Assembly (NCBI RefSeq): GCF_013215705.1
Contig: NZ_JABSQR010000034.1
Span: 1-56,318 of the forward strand
Source of the DNA: Moritella sp.
Lineage (GTDB): Bacteria > Pseudomonadota > Gammaproteobacteria > Enterobacterales > Moritellaceae
Direction of reading: 5' to 3'
DNA: 56,318 nucleotides
Both the position numbers and the translations under genes were made by a program. How positions within the stretch are numbered: the first letter of the stretch is position 1; each line of letters begins with the position of its first letter. The notes beneath the pieces were generated by a model. That model was not told the origin of the DNA and made no database searches. It saw nothing but the letters and a program-made list of their open reading frames with translations. This document shows, piece after piece, positions 18,905-27,497 of the stretch.

Positions 18905-19533
18905 AGTTCCACCTCTGCAGCAGCAACGATATTAGCGTTGTGGCCTTGCGCTAGTTTAGGCAAGTTAACGTTTGTTATTTTCCAACCTGCGTGTACTAAA
19001 ATGCCTTGGTAAGGGGCTGAGCCCAACACATTACCAATTAGCTTAACTTCAGATGGGTTAAAGCCCTCTGCTACGGTTACTTGGCTTTCTTCTTCTTCAC
19101 TGCGGATTGGCGTGAGACTAAAGTATTCATTGATTACTTTTTTACTACCCGTATGAATAATACGTGCAGCGGCACCGATTTGTTCGTCAGTGGCAGCCGT
19201 TAAATCTTCTTGGATAAAATCGACGAAACGTGCTTCACTTTGTAGTAGTGATAACAGCTGACAAGCGGCTGCAGGACTTGCTTCTTGTAAGGGTGCTTTG
19301 ATTTCGACAATCTTTTCAACTTCAACGATTTTCTCAATTTCTACGTGTTTGATAACCTCTACAATCTTTTCAACTTCCACTTCTTTTTCAACAATTTTTT
19401 CTATTTCAATTGTTTTTTTACCACCTCTAACGAGGGTAATTAATAGCAGGATAAGGGTGATCGCGAATAAGGCTATATGCGCTGCATCAGGGCCTGTCGG
19501 GAGTTCAGAGATATTTGTAAGGTCGAAGTTCAT
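18901..19533 (-). CDS. Membrane-anchored DUF2760 protein
   Basis: 210-residue protein of unknown function, first gene of the Hsp70 module. A single hydrophobic segment (about 19-36, IALFAITLILLLITLV) is followed by GGKK, so the rest is probably cytoplasmic. Residues 42-79 are a charged repeat built on EIEKIVEV/EVEKIVE, likely a coiled coil or extended helix. The C-terminal globular domain (about 85-210) ends AHWK-like as HAGWKITNVNLPKL and resembles DUF2760. It overlaps the downstream Hsp70 gene by 4 bp. A plausible role, inferred only from context, is tethering the Hsp70s to the inner membrane. Confidence 0.8.
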   Translation of the reverse strand: MNFDLTNISELPTGPDAAHIALFAITLILLLITLVRGGKKTIEIEKIVEKEVEVEKIVEVIKHVEIEKIVEVEKIVEIKAPLQEASPAAACQLLSLLQSEARFVDFIQEDLTAATDEQIGAAARIIHTGSKKVINEYFSLTPIRSEEEESQVTVAEGFNPSEVKLIGNVLGSAPYQGILVHAGWKITNVNLPKLAQGHNANIVAAAEVEL

Positions 19534-19862
19534 ATATTTTACTCAAGTTTGTATACATCAATATTATCGGCAATTTTATCATAGTTATTTATGTTACGGA
19601 GTATAATGTGATTTTTTAGCTTATTTACCTTGTACTTAGGAACAAAGAATAGCCATATTAGCGGGATTAATTAGAAACGTATTTTAAAGCTTAGTTATTT
19701 TTTAAAATAAATAAAAAAAAGCCCAGTACAAATCCATGTAATGAGCTTAGGGAAATTGGTATCGCTGTAATATTAAATATAGTAAATTATTTACGTATAT
19801 CAAATTAGCATTAAGTTATTGTGCGCCACATCGTAACAAACGTGACAGAATAACTGACGAAC
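19534..19862. other. Intergenic region, 329 bp
   Basis: AT-rich, with no gene seen. It contains the rsmF terminator (19712-19747, listed separately) and should contain the promoter of the DUF2760-Hsp70 operon on its left side. No clear promoter boxes stand out. Confidence 0.6.
19712..19747 (-). terminator. Terminator of rsmF
   Basis: On the minus strand agctcattaca/tgtactgggct pair with two mismatches around a 6-nt loop, followed directly by TTTTTTTT. Confidence 0.75.
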
Positions 19863-21323
19863 TTATTCGTTAAACAAGTTGTTATCACGCACCAGATCAC
19901 GCGGGTAGTTGTTTTTTAAACGTTGGTTTACGCGTTTACCTAAACCAAGCACACTGCCTTCAAGCAAGACGACAAGTTCACCTTGGAGTTGATCTAAATT
20001 ATCAATCTCGATATCAGAGAAGTTAATATCACGTCCCATGATGTATTGTTTCGCTTGTTCAATGCCGAGTGACACGGTATTTCTATCACACTGATGACCA
20101 AAGGTACGCGCCCATTCATGTTGCGCACGGAAGCCTTTTTTGAATTTCTCAGCAATCTTAATACCGATACGATCGAATTTAAACTTACCAATGAACGCAG
20201 GGAATTCTTTCGGGAATAACCAGATCTCGCTATCGCGATGATAGAAAACACCACTTTCAAATTCAAAGCTAAATGCATCGCGGAAATAATCACGAATTGC
20301 GTCATTTTCATCACGGCTAACGGGACTGAATGGAAACACTAAACGCTTTTTCTTTTTAATAGGGCGTAAACCCAGCGTTTCTTTTTTGGTGAACTTAGCA
20401 ACAAAGAAGCCTTCACTATCATAAATTTGTGGCCAAACGTGTAAGAAGCCTTCGGCAGTTAAACAATTATTCGCGGTTGGGAATAAATCGTTAAGCGGGA
20501 TAACTTCTGCATTGTCAGGGTATAAATCAAGTAGGTGTTGGCAAACAGCTTGGTTTTCAATTTCGTTTAATGTACAGGTTGAATAAATTAAAGTACCACC
20601 TGGTTTTAACGCTTTAAATGCACTGTCAATTAACTCTTTCTGAATGTCGGCGATGTCATTGATACTTTTTAAAGACCAATTAAGCATTGCTTTGTCGTCT
20701 TTACGGATAGCGCCTTCACCAGAACAAGGCGCATCAAGCAATACGGCATCAAACATTTCTGGTAACCAAGTACCAAACACATTTGCATCATAGTGACTAA
20801 GCGCTATATTTTTGATACCACAGCGTTTAATGTTCGCACTAAGCACTTTTAAACGGCTTGATGATAATTCGTTAGCCACGATGAAATTGTTATTATTACA
20901 GAGTGCTGCGATCTGACTTGTTTTTGAACCCGGTGCGGATGCGCAATCGAGGATGGTATTATATTGTGCGGTTGGGCCTGAAACTTGCTCTTTGAATAGT
21001 GCTGTAACAGGCAGCATCGAGCTTGCTTCTTGAATATAGAAAAGGCCCGCAATATGTTCCCAACTATTACCGAGTTTGGTATCGGTATTTTCTTGTTCTA
21101 ACCAAAAACCTTCTTCACACCATGGCACTGGAGTTAATAACCATTGTTTTGTTTTAGCTAGTTGCTTAAATGCTTCAACAGAGATCTTAAGTGTATTGAC
21201 ACGTACACTGGTTTTCAATGGTGTTTTGCAGCAAGTTATAAAGTCATCCATAGAGAGATGGTCGGGAATAATGTTACCCATTAACGTCAGGTAATCTTCA
21301 GGCAGTTTTATATTGGAATGCAC
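19863..21323 (-). CDS. rsmF: 16S rRNA m5C1407 methyltransferase
   Basis: Methylates C5 of cytosine 1407 in 16S rRNA using SAM. The 486-residue RsmB/Nop2-family protein has the SAM-binding motif LDCASAPGSKTSQ (125-137) and the two cysteines of the m5C mechanism, C200 (LDAPCSGEG) and C250 (YSTCTLNEIEN). The C-terminal extension matches E. coli RsmF (YebU), with GLGKRVNQRLKNNYPRDLV near the end. The start is a GTG at 21323 supported by homology; its ribosome-binding site is poor. It lies downstream of letA-letB, the same order as in E. coli. Confidence 0.95.
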   Translation of the reverse strand: MHSNIKLPEDYLTLMGNIIPDHLSMDDFITCCKTPLKTSVRVNTLKISVEAFKQLAKTKQWLLTPVPWCEEGFWLEQENTDTKLGNSWEHIAGLFYIQEASSMLPVTALFKEQVSGPTAQYNTILDCASAPGSKTSQIAALCNNNNFIVANELSSSRLKVLSANIKRCGIKNIALSHYDANVFGTWLPEMFDAVLLDAPCSGEGAIRKDDKAMLNWSLKSINDIADIQKELIDSAFKALKPGGTLIYSTCTLNEIENQAVCQHLLDLYPDNAEVIPLNDLFPTANNCLTAEGFLHVWPQIYDSEGFFVAKFTKKETLGLRPIKKKKRLVFPFSPVSRDENDAIRDYFRDAFSFEFESGVFYHRDSEIWLFPKEFPAFIGKFKFDRIGIKIAEKFKKGFRAQHEWARTFGHQCDRNTVSLGIEQAKQYIMGRDINFSDIEIDNLDQLQGELVVLLEGSVLGLGKRVNQRLKNNYPRDLVRDNNLFNE

Positions 21324-21362
21324 TTTACAGGCTCAATTGAATAATTAAGGGGGCATTTTATC

Positions 21363-21458
21363 ATATACCCAAGTTACTTCAAGATGCTGATTGTGTATAT
21401 TGAGATAGCTTGGGTATATACCGCAGCTACTTCAAGGTTGGGATGGTTGAAGTAGCTG
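21363..21458. repeat. ERIC-like intergenic repeat, copy B
   Basis: Two nested palindromes: atatacccaag (21363-21373) with cttgggtatat (21409-21419), and cagctacttcaa (21424-21435) with ttgaagtagctg (21447-21458). The left end matches copy A at 13665 in reverse complement. It lies between letB and rsmF, where the transcript could fold into long hairpins. Confidence 0.8.
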
Positions 21459-21469
21459 GAATGGCAGGT

Positions 21470-24184
21470 TTACATCACTGGTTTTTCTATCTTAGTATTC
21501 CACTCAAGCCAATCTGGATTAACTTCTTGGGCTAAATCAAATGTTGAAAAGGGCGCTGCAATCTGACTGTTTTGGTTTGTTTTAGGTGTCGCAAACGCAA
21601 TACCACCAGATAAAATTGTTTTTAATGACTCGGCTTTTAAGGTCGCACCTGTGAGACCAATATCAACATTAAATCCAGAAACAGCCCAAAATTGACTATC
21701 GTTGCGCACTAAGTGTTGATACTTAGGTTCAATATTCAAGGTGATGAGTACTTTATCACTTTGCGCTGACAATTCTGAGTGGGTTATTGAGCCGACTTCT
21801 ATCTGACGGAAGTAGACTGGTGTACCCGTAGTTAACCCCATTAATCGTTCACTGATGACGGTGACAGATAATCCGACATCAGCAGACGCAATTTCGGGTG
21901 CGCTGTTGAGGACTTTAAAGCGTTTGACAGTATTGCCGTTACCTTTCGTCACGTTGATATAAGCACCTGATAGTAAGGTATTCGCATTTTTAATACCATC
22001 TAACCCTACTTTAATACGTTCTAACCAGTACTGGCTGCCTTGTTGTATGAAGTATTGTGCATAGTCAGTGTCTAATTTCGCGGTTGCTTCGATAAAACCT
22101 TGCTCTACTTTTAGTTTTATCGCGCTAATCTCGCCCACCCGGATACCCTTGTGTTTGATTTCAGTGCCCACATTGATATCAGTACCTGATGTGAAGGTTA
22201 ATGTCACTGTTGGGCGGTTGTCGGTTGCGGCCGCAAAGCTACGAAACAGTTTGTAATGTGTTGCGTGTGATTTAGCAAGGCTGACTTTGTTGTTATTAAC
22301 CGGTTTGATGTTATCAAAGTTAATGCCACCAGCGATAATAGTCAGTAACGATTCAGTTTGCACTTTTAAGTTACTTAAACTACCAGAAATATCAATCCCT
22401 GATACATCCCAAAACACGCTGTTTTTATTAATTAAGTGTGCATACTGGCTGAGGATATTCAAGGTGATTACAATATGCTCATTGTCGGCAGCCAAACGGA
22501 AATCAGCTACCGAACCCACTTTTAATTTACGATAATAAACTGGCGCACCATTTGCTATCACATGGCTAGGCTTACTCAATAGGGTAATGGTCTTATTGGC
22601 CTTAAACGCATTGCTACCTAATTTTGCAAGGGCAAGGGAAGGGTAAAGTTGATATTGTTGGTTGCGTCTTTTCGATTTGAACACCGGATCATTAACAAGT
22701 TCGATACCACCACTGACTAATGCTGCAATGGGTGACGATTTGATATTAAGACCTGAGATACTGGCATCGACTGATACACCGCTGATATTAATAAAGCGTG
22801 TCGAACGGCGAAGTAGATGTGCATAGTCTTGATAGATGTGGACGTTTAAATCAATCAAATTGGTTTTGATGTTAAACGTCACACGGCTGATGTGACCTAC
22901 CGGGTAATTTTTGTAATAGATTTTATTGCCTACCGCTAAACCATTAGCATCATTAGCTGAAATCGAAATTTGTTTATGCGGAATGAGATCGTCAACGTTT
23001 GATACCAGATCAAATGTGGTTTGTAGTTCGCCTTTTCCGGGGGTGAAGAGTATAAAGTTACCTGTGACAAGGTTCGCTACATTCTTACTTTCGGAAAGTG
23101 ACAGGGTGGCTTTTTCCACCCAGAATTGGGTGCCTGTACGCAATAACGCCACAACTTCGGGGTCTATATCTGCAAATGCTTTTGCCGTTGGTGTTGTTTG
23201 TTGGGTTTCAACGTCAATCAATTGGGTGATGACTTGGGTTATTTCACCGACCTGTTGGCCATTTAAGTAGATATTGTTACCAATTTTAATGTCATTGGTA
23301 TTCGCCAAATTAAATTCAATTTCAACCGCTCGCTCAGCATCACTGACATTGTTATATAAATTATAGGCGCGGTTATTTTCTGCTGGTTTACCATCAACCG
23401 GGGAATCAAACGCCAGTGCACCACTGATAATCGCGGTCAGACTTTCTGTTTGAATTTTCACCCCATCAAAACCAAACTCAGCATGGATACCACTTGCATT
23501 CCAAAAGCGCGAAGTGTCTTTTACCAGGTAGCTGTATTGTTCCTTAATCACGGCTTCAATTAATATTTTATCGGTGTCTTTATCTAGTTTGAAGTTATGT
23601 ACTTGGCCAACGGGGATCTTTTTATAAAAAATTTCTGACCCAGGACGAACTGACGCTAACTTATCTGCAGTTAAGCGTACAATTAAACCTTGGTCGTCAG
23701 GTAAGGTATTCGGTGCCGTTTGTACCGCATCAAATTCAATACTATATTCACCATCGCCGGGTAATAAATTGATATAATTACCCGTGACCAGCGCATCCAA
23801 ACCTGAAATTCCAGCGATTGAAGCTTTGGGTGCAACTAACCAAAACTGTGTTTCACGGCGTAAAACGGGTTCCGCTTTACTGTCTATTTCGGCGGTAACA
23901 TAAACACCTTTAAGGTCATCATCTAATGCGATTTTCTTCACTTTACCGATATTCAAACCTTGGTACTTGATCAGGGTTTTACCTTCAACAATGCCATTCG
24001 CATTGTCAAAATGAACACGTATTTCAATGCCAGCTTGCGCAATGCTTTGGTACATGAGGTAAATCCCAAGTAAGACGGCGACAATTGGCAGTAACCAGAT
24101 AGGCGACATCACATTCGGTTTGTGTAATACCGGTTTAGGTGCATGACAGTTATCCGGCATTTGTGGTTCGTTATTTTCTTTCAT
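21470..24184 (-). CDS. letB: LetB, seven-MCE-domain lipid transport tunnel protein
   Basis: Inner-membrane-anchored MCE protein (YebT/PqiB family) that in E. coli forms a hexameric tunnel for lipid movement across the periplasm. Of 904 residues, about 27-48 form the single transmembrane anchor (SPIWLLPIVAVLLGIYLMYQ). Seven MCE repeats follow, each recognisable by a G-x-x-(I/V)-x-(Y/F)...(V/I)G motif, e.g. GKTLIKYQGLNIGKV, GNNIYLNGQQVGEI and GTPVYFRQIEVGSI. Length and count match E. coli LetB (seven domains). It overlaps the upstream letA-like gene by 14 bp and shares an operon with it; rsmF is downstream. Confidence 0.93.
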   Translation of the reverse strand: MKENNEPQMPDNCHAPKPVLHKPNVMSPIWLLPIVAVLLGIYLMYQSIAQAGIEIRVHFDNANGIVEGKTLIKYQGLNIGKVKKIALDDDLKGVYVTAEIDSKAEPVLRRETQFWLVAPKASIAGISGLDALVTGNYINLLPGDGEYSIEFDAVQTAPNTLPDDQGLIVRLTADKLASVRPGSEIFYKKIPVGQVHNFKLDKDTDKILIEAVIKEQYSYLVKDTSRFWNASGIHAEFGFDGVKIQTESLTAIISGALAFDSPVDGKPAENNRAYNLYNNVSDAERAVEIEFNLANTNDIKIGNNIYLNGQQVGEITQVITQLIDVETQQTTPTAKAFADIDPEVVALLRTGTQFWVEKATLSLSESKNVANLVTGNFILFTPGKGELQTTFDLVSNVDDLIPHKQISISANDANGLAVGNKIYYKNYPVGHISRVTFNIKTNLIDLNVHIYQDYAHLLRRSTRFINISGVSVDASISGLNIKSSPIAALVSGGIELVNDPVFKSKRRNQQYQLYPSLALAKLGSNAFKANKTITLLSKPSHVIANGAPVYYRKLKVGSVADFRLAADNEHIVITLNILSQYAHLINKNSVFWDVSGIDISGSLSNLKVQTESLLTIIAGGINFDNIKPVNNNKVSLAKSHATHYKLFRSFAAATDNRPTVTLTFTSGTDINVGTEIKHKGIRVGEISAIKLKVEQGFIEATAKLDTDYAQYFIQQGSQYWLERIKVGLDGIKNANTLLSGAYINVTKGNGNTVKRFKVLNSAPEIASADVGLSVTVISERLMGLTTGTPVYFRQIEVGSITHSELSAQSDKVLITLNIEPKYQHLVRNDSQFWAVSGFNVDIGLTGATLKAESLKTILSGGIAFATPKTNQNSQIAAPFSTFDLAQEVNPDWLEWNTKIEKPVM

Positions 24185-24794
24185 TTTTATGGTTTAAATC
24201 CCAAATTAAACGTGTGTCAAAACTTTCAGTGGCTAAGATTGTTAATACGACAACCAAACCAAAGCAAGTTGCTCCATATCCGGGGTCGACTGAGAGTAAA
24301 TTACCTCGGTTGATCACCGCGACCATAATCGATATAACAAACAAATCCATAATGGACCATTTGCCAATCCAATGAATTGCATTAAATAATAATAATTTTC
24401 GTTTTGGTGCAATAAATATCTTATTTTGAACAGATAATAAAATAAGCATTAAACCAATGATTTTAAATAAGGGCACTAAAATAGACGCGATGAAAATAAT
24501 AATCGCGATGCCTAAGTTATCACTTTTTGCCAATGCGATAGTACCTGACATGATGGTATCCGGCGTGGACTTACCGGTACTGGTCAAGGTGCTAATAGGT
24601 AAAAAATTGGCAGGGATCATCATGAACGCTGCTGTGATTAACAAGGCCCATGTTTTTTGGATACTACGTGGTATTCGAAAGTGAACACGGGTAAAACAAC
24701 GCGGACACCGCTGACGTTTTACATCCTGCTCAACACTGATAAGTAGGCTACATTCTTGGCATCTTACGATTTGATTGTCTTTAGCGTTTTGCAT
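24171..24794 (-). CDS. LetA/PqiA-like membrane protein, second half
   Basis: 207-residue PqiA-domain protein with an N-terminal zinc-ribbon (C12, C15, C30, C33: CQEC...CPRC) and about four hydrophobic helices. In E. coli LetA is one 427-residue protein with two such domains; here the second domain is a separate gene. The frame is open from 24836, but a GGAAAG box precedes the ATG at 24794, which I choose. It overlaps the first-half gene by 14 bp and letB by 14 bp, so all three are translationally coupled. The two-gene arrangement is also known to me in Shewanella and Vibrio, so it need not be a broken gene. Confidence 0.87.
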   Translation of the reverse strand: MQNAKDNQIVRCQECSLLISVEQDVKRQRCPRCFTRVHFRIPRSIQKTWALLITAAFMMIPANFLPISTLTSTGKSTPDTIMSGTIALAKSDNLGIAIIIFIASILVPLFKIIGLMLILLSVQNKIFIAPKRKLLLFNAIHWIGKWSIMDLFVISIMVAVINRGNLLSVDPGYGATCFGLVVVLTILATESFDTRLIWDLNHKNERK

Positions 24795-25389
24795 TTCTTT
24801 CCATCTTTTGCCAGAAAAGTTCCAGGTTGAGTCCATACATAATAAGGCTTGAAATAAACATAAGTGAGACGAAACTCAATAAACCGAGTTGTAATTCAAT
24901 GTCTGCAATGTCAGAGAGTTTAAAGACGGCAATTAAAAAACTCACCAGATAAACTTCTAACATACTCCATTCGGTAAAAAATTTAACCAGTTTGAGTAAT
25001 AATATTAGCTGTGGCGTATTACGTTTGGTGAGTAATAGTAAACAAACTTGTACCAGACAGGATAAAAATAGAAAAGGCGCAATAAAACTACAAAAGATAA
25101 CGAGTAGACCGACGAAGTAAAATTTTTTCTCGAATAAAACCCATGCCCCTTGAATAAGTGTGGCTGATTCTTCAACCCCCAACATGGTGATGGTAAACAT
25201 TGGAAATATATTCGCAATCATCACGAGAAAAAGGCCTGTTAATGACAGTGCGAGTATAGTGCTGATAGAAAAAATTGTATTGGTATATAATAGTGTATTA
25301 CAGCGAGGACAATGCGCATGTTTGTTTTTTTCTAACATAACGTGCTCAACAATCAGATCACATTTATTACAGACATTAATATTGGTCAT
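24781..25389 (-). CDS. LetA/PqiA-like membrane protein, first half
   Basis: 202-residue PqiA-domain integral membrane protein: zinc-ribbon C7, C10, C27, C30 (CNKC...CPRC), then about four transmembrane helices (about 35-60, 85-110, 120-140, 155-180). With the following gene it makes up the LetA equivalent, thought to supply or energise lipids for the LetB tunnel. It is the first gene of the letA-letA-letB unit; the promoter should lie in the 190-bp gap upstream, which also contains a 9-bp palindrome (ctaaataag/cttatttag, 25523-25541). Confidence 0.87.
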   Translation of the reverse strand: MTNINVCNKCDLIVEHVMLEKNKHAHCPRCNTLLYTNTIFSISTILALSLTGLFLVMIANIFPMFTITMLGVEESATLIQGAWVLFEKKFYFVGLLVIFCSFIAPFLFLSCLVQVCLLLLTKRNTPQLILLLKLVKFFTEWSMLEVYLVSFLIAVFKLSDIADIELQLGLLSFVSLMFISSLIMYGLNLELFWQKMERNAKR

Positions 25390-25579
25390 TTATACCCGCT
25401 AATAGCTAATTTACTATGTTTTCTTCGTATGTTGAAATGCAGCACATATGTAGAGCGTTCATTAATAGCATTATTTTATCGTAAATATCAACAGCATCAC
25501 AAGTTATCATCATAGGTTTCTGCTAAATAAGGCTTATTTAGTATGTGGTAACGACAATCAAGCATATTTTATGCGTTGT

Positions 25580-27328
25580 TTACGTGATAGCTCTAAAGTG
25601 GTTTGTCATACCCCAACTGCCACGTGAAGACGATTTATAGTCTGTTTGGATAAAATCAATGAAGCAATCTGCCATCGAATGTTGGGTGATAATCCCGTCA
25701 CCTTCCATCATGGTCAATGCTTCATAACCTTCTTTACCTTTCATGGTATAAGCGGAGGAGCTTCCGTAATAAATCATGTCATGATCGATATCGTTCCAAC
25801 CATCTTCTTCTGTATAAATAGTAAGCTTAGCAATTCGCCCCCCAAGGGGGCGCTGAGCGTAATAGCTAAAATTCAGGTTGTAGGTATAAGGGTAACTTCC
25901 CGAGCCAGAGCCAAGAACCCCATTATTGGTGGCGTTGTTGATTGCACCCTCTAGTGCCTGTGCAATGTATTTGCCTTTGATGCGATAGACACCAATGGGT
26001 ACGGCAAAGGGCAGTAGCTTACCTGCAATATCACCAATTGAAATATTACCGCGGTGTAAAGAGGTTCTCACACCGCCAGCATTATGAATTGCAAAGTCGA
26101 CGCGATGACCATTTTTATTCATCATATGAGCAAAAGATTCAGCGACGAGCGGGGCAATATCACTGCCTCCCTTCAGGTCGGGAACGCGGATGTGTCGCAT
26201 ATCCTCTGCTAACTTAGCGATCACGGTATTTTGCAGTTTATGTACTCTAGGGATATATTTATCCTGTAGCAAGCTTTGTAGTATCGGATCTTTTTTACAT
26301 ACAACCACGTTTTTATGTTGAGTTAGGTAGAGGCTCGCCTTTGCATGGATGTCATCATCATTGGCTGTTAACAAACTTGCATCGATACAAAGTCGGCGAC
26401 CAATAAGCAGTTCATTTTTGCCCTTGAAAGTGCTCACCGAACCATCGGCGGCGAAATCAATGTCACAGTGACCAAGTGCCTGTGAGTGAAATCCCGCTTG
26501 AACAATATAAGTGCCATTAACCTGATGTCCGTATTCAGATTCTTTTTTTAGTCCTAAATCACTGAAATCTCCGAGAAGAGTGTGGCTATGACCACCAATA
26601 ATTAAGCCGATACCATCCACTTCTTTAGCTAATTCACAGTCACCATAAAAACCAAGATGGCTCACTAATATTATCTTATTAATGCCTAATTTTCGGATAG
26701 CTCGAACAGTATTTTTGGCGGTTTCAAAGGCATTAACAAATGGCGTATCCGGATCTACATTCGCTATATCGGCCATCTTATCCAATGATACCCCGAATAT
26801 TGCCACGGGCTCGCCATCTACAACACGAGTCATCCAGCGTGCAGTTTGCTGATCAGGCTGATAAGAGAATAAATTAGGGCGGCCGTTTAAATGATGCGAC
26901 TTCGTTTTTATTTCGTTAGAAAGGTCCCAGTTACCCGCTAACAGTGGAAACTGAATACGATCTAAAAATGCCGCCACAGGTTCATTACCCATATCTAATT
27001 CATGGTTACCAATTGTCATCACATCAATGCCCAGTGCGTTGAGCATATCTGAGTTGGCCTTACCTTTAAATAGCGAGAAATAGAGCGTCCCTTGAAAGCA
27101 ATCTCCAGCATGAACAAATATAAAGTCGCGATCATGTTGCAGGGCTGTCGCTTTAAGTTGTTTAGCTCTGGTTGCTATACGGGAAAACCCGCCATTACTG
27201 ACATAAGGCGATATACTCTGGCCATCAATGTTAAGCTGTAATTGCAGTGACTGAGGTTCAAAGTAGGAGTGCGTATCATTTATATGTGCGAGTGTTATCC
27301 TAACTGGCTTATTATTCTTTATCATCAT
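25580..27328 (-). CDS. 5'-nucleotidase / metallophosphatase, no signal peptide
   Basis: 582-residue protein of the UshA/5'-nucleotidase family, which hydrolyses nucleotides and related phosphoesters. The N-terminal calcineurin-like domain carries the metal motifs HINDTHS (15-21), HAGDCFQGT and GNHELDMGN, then IGGHSHT. The C-terminal 5'-nucleotidase domain has SDIAPLVAES and HNAGGVRT. Unlike periplasmic UshA, the N-terminus (MMIKNNKPVRITLAHIND) has no signal peptide, so the enzyme is probably cytoplasmic. It is a single-gene unit, divergent from selO. The exact substrate is not readable from the sequence. Confidence 0.87.
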   Translation of the reverse strand: MMIKNNKPVRITLAHINDTHSYFEPQSLQLQLNIDGQSISPYVSNGGFSRIATRAKQLKATALQHDRDFIFVHAGDCFQGTLYFSLFKGKANSDMLNALGIDVMTIGNHELDMGNEPVAAFLDRIQFPLLAGNWDLSNEIKTKSHHLNGRPNLFSYQPDQQTARWMTRVVDGEPVAIFGVSLDKMADIANVDPDTPFVNAFETAKNTVRAIRKLGINKIILVSHLGFYGDCELAKEVDGIGLIIGGHSHTLLGDFSDLGLKKESEYGHQVNGTYIVQAGFHSQALGHCDIDFAADGSVSTFKGKNELLIGRRLCIDASLLTANDDDIHAKASLYLTQHKNVVVCKKDPILQSLLQDKYIPRVHKLQNTVIAKLAEDMRHIRVPDLKGGSDIAPLVAESFAHMMNKNGHRVDFAIHNAGGVRTSLHRGNISIGDIAGKLLPFAVPIGVYRIKGKYIAQALEGAINNATNNGVLGSGSGSYPYTYNLNFSYYAQRPLGGRIAKLTIYTEEDGWNDIDHDMIYYGSSSAYTMKGKEGYEALTMMEGDGIITQHSMADCFIDFIQTDYKSSSRGSWGMTNHFRAIT

Positions 27329-27497
27329 GTTTCAATTTTCATCTGTATTTTAATCGTTCGTTTTCACTGAATGGAAAGCCCTTCCAGATAAGTTTAACAT
27401 ATTTGATAATATTGAATATAGGAACCTTGTTGCGCATAATCCTGTGTCAGATACAAAGTATTAAAATTTATCTTTACTAGCCTTGGTATAAACAACT

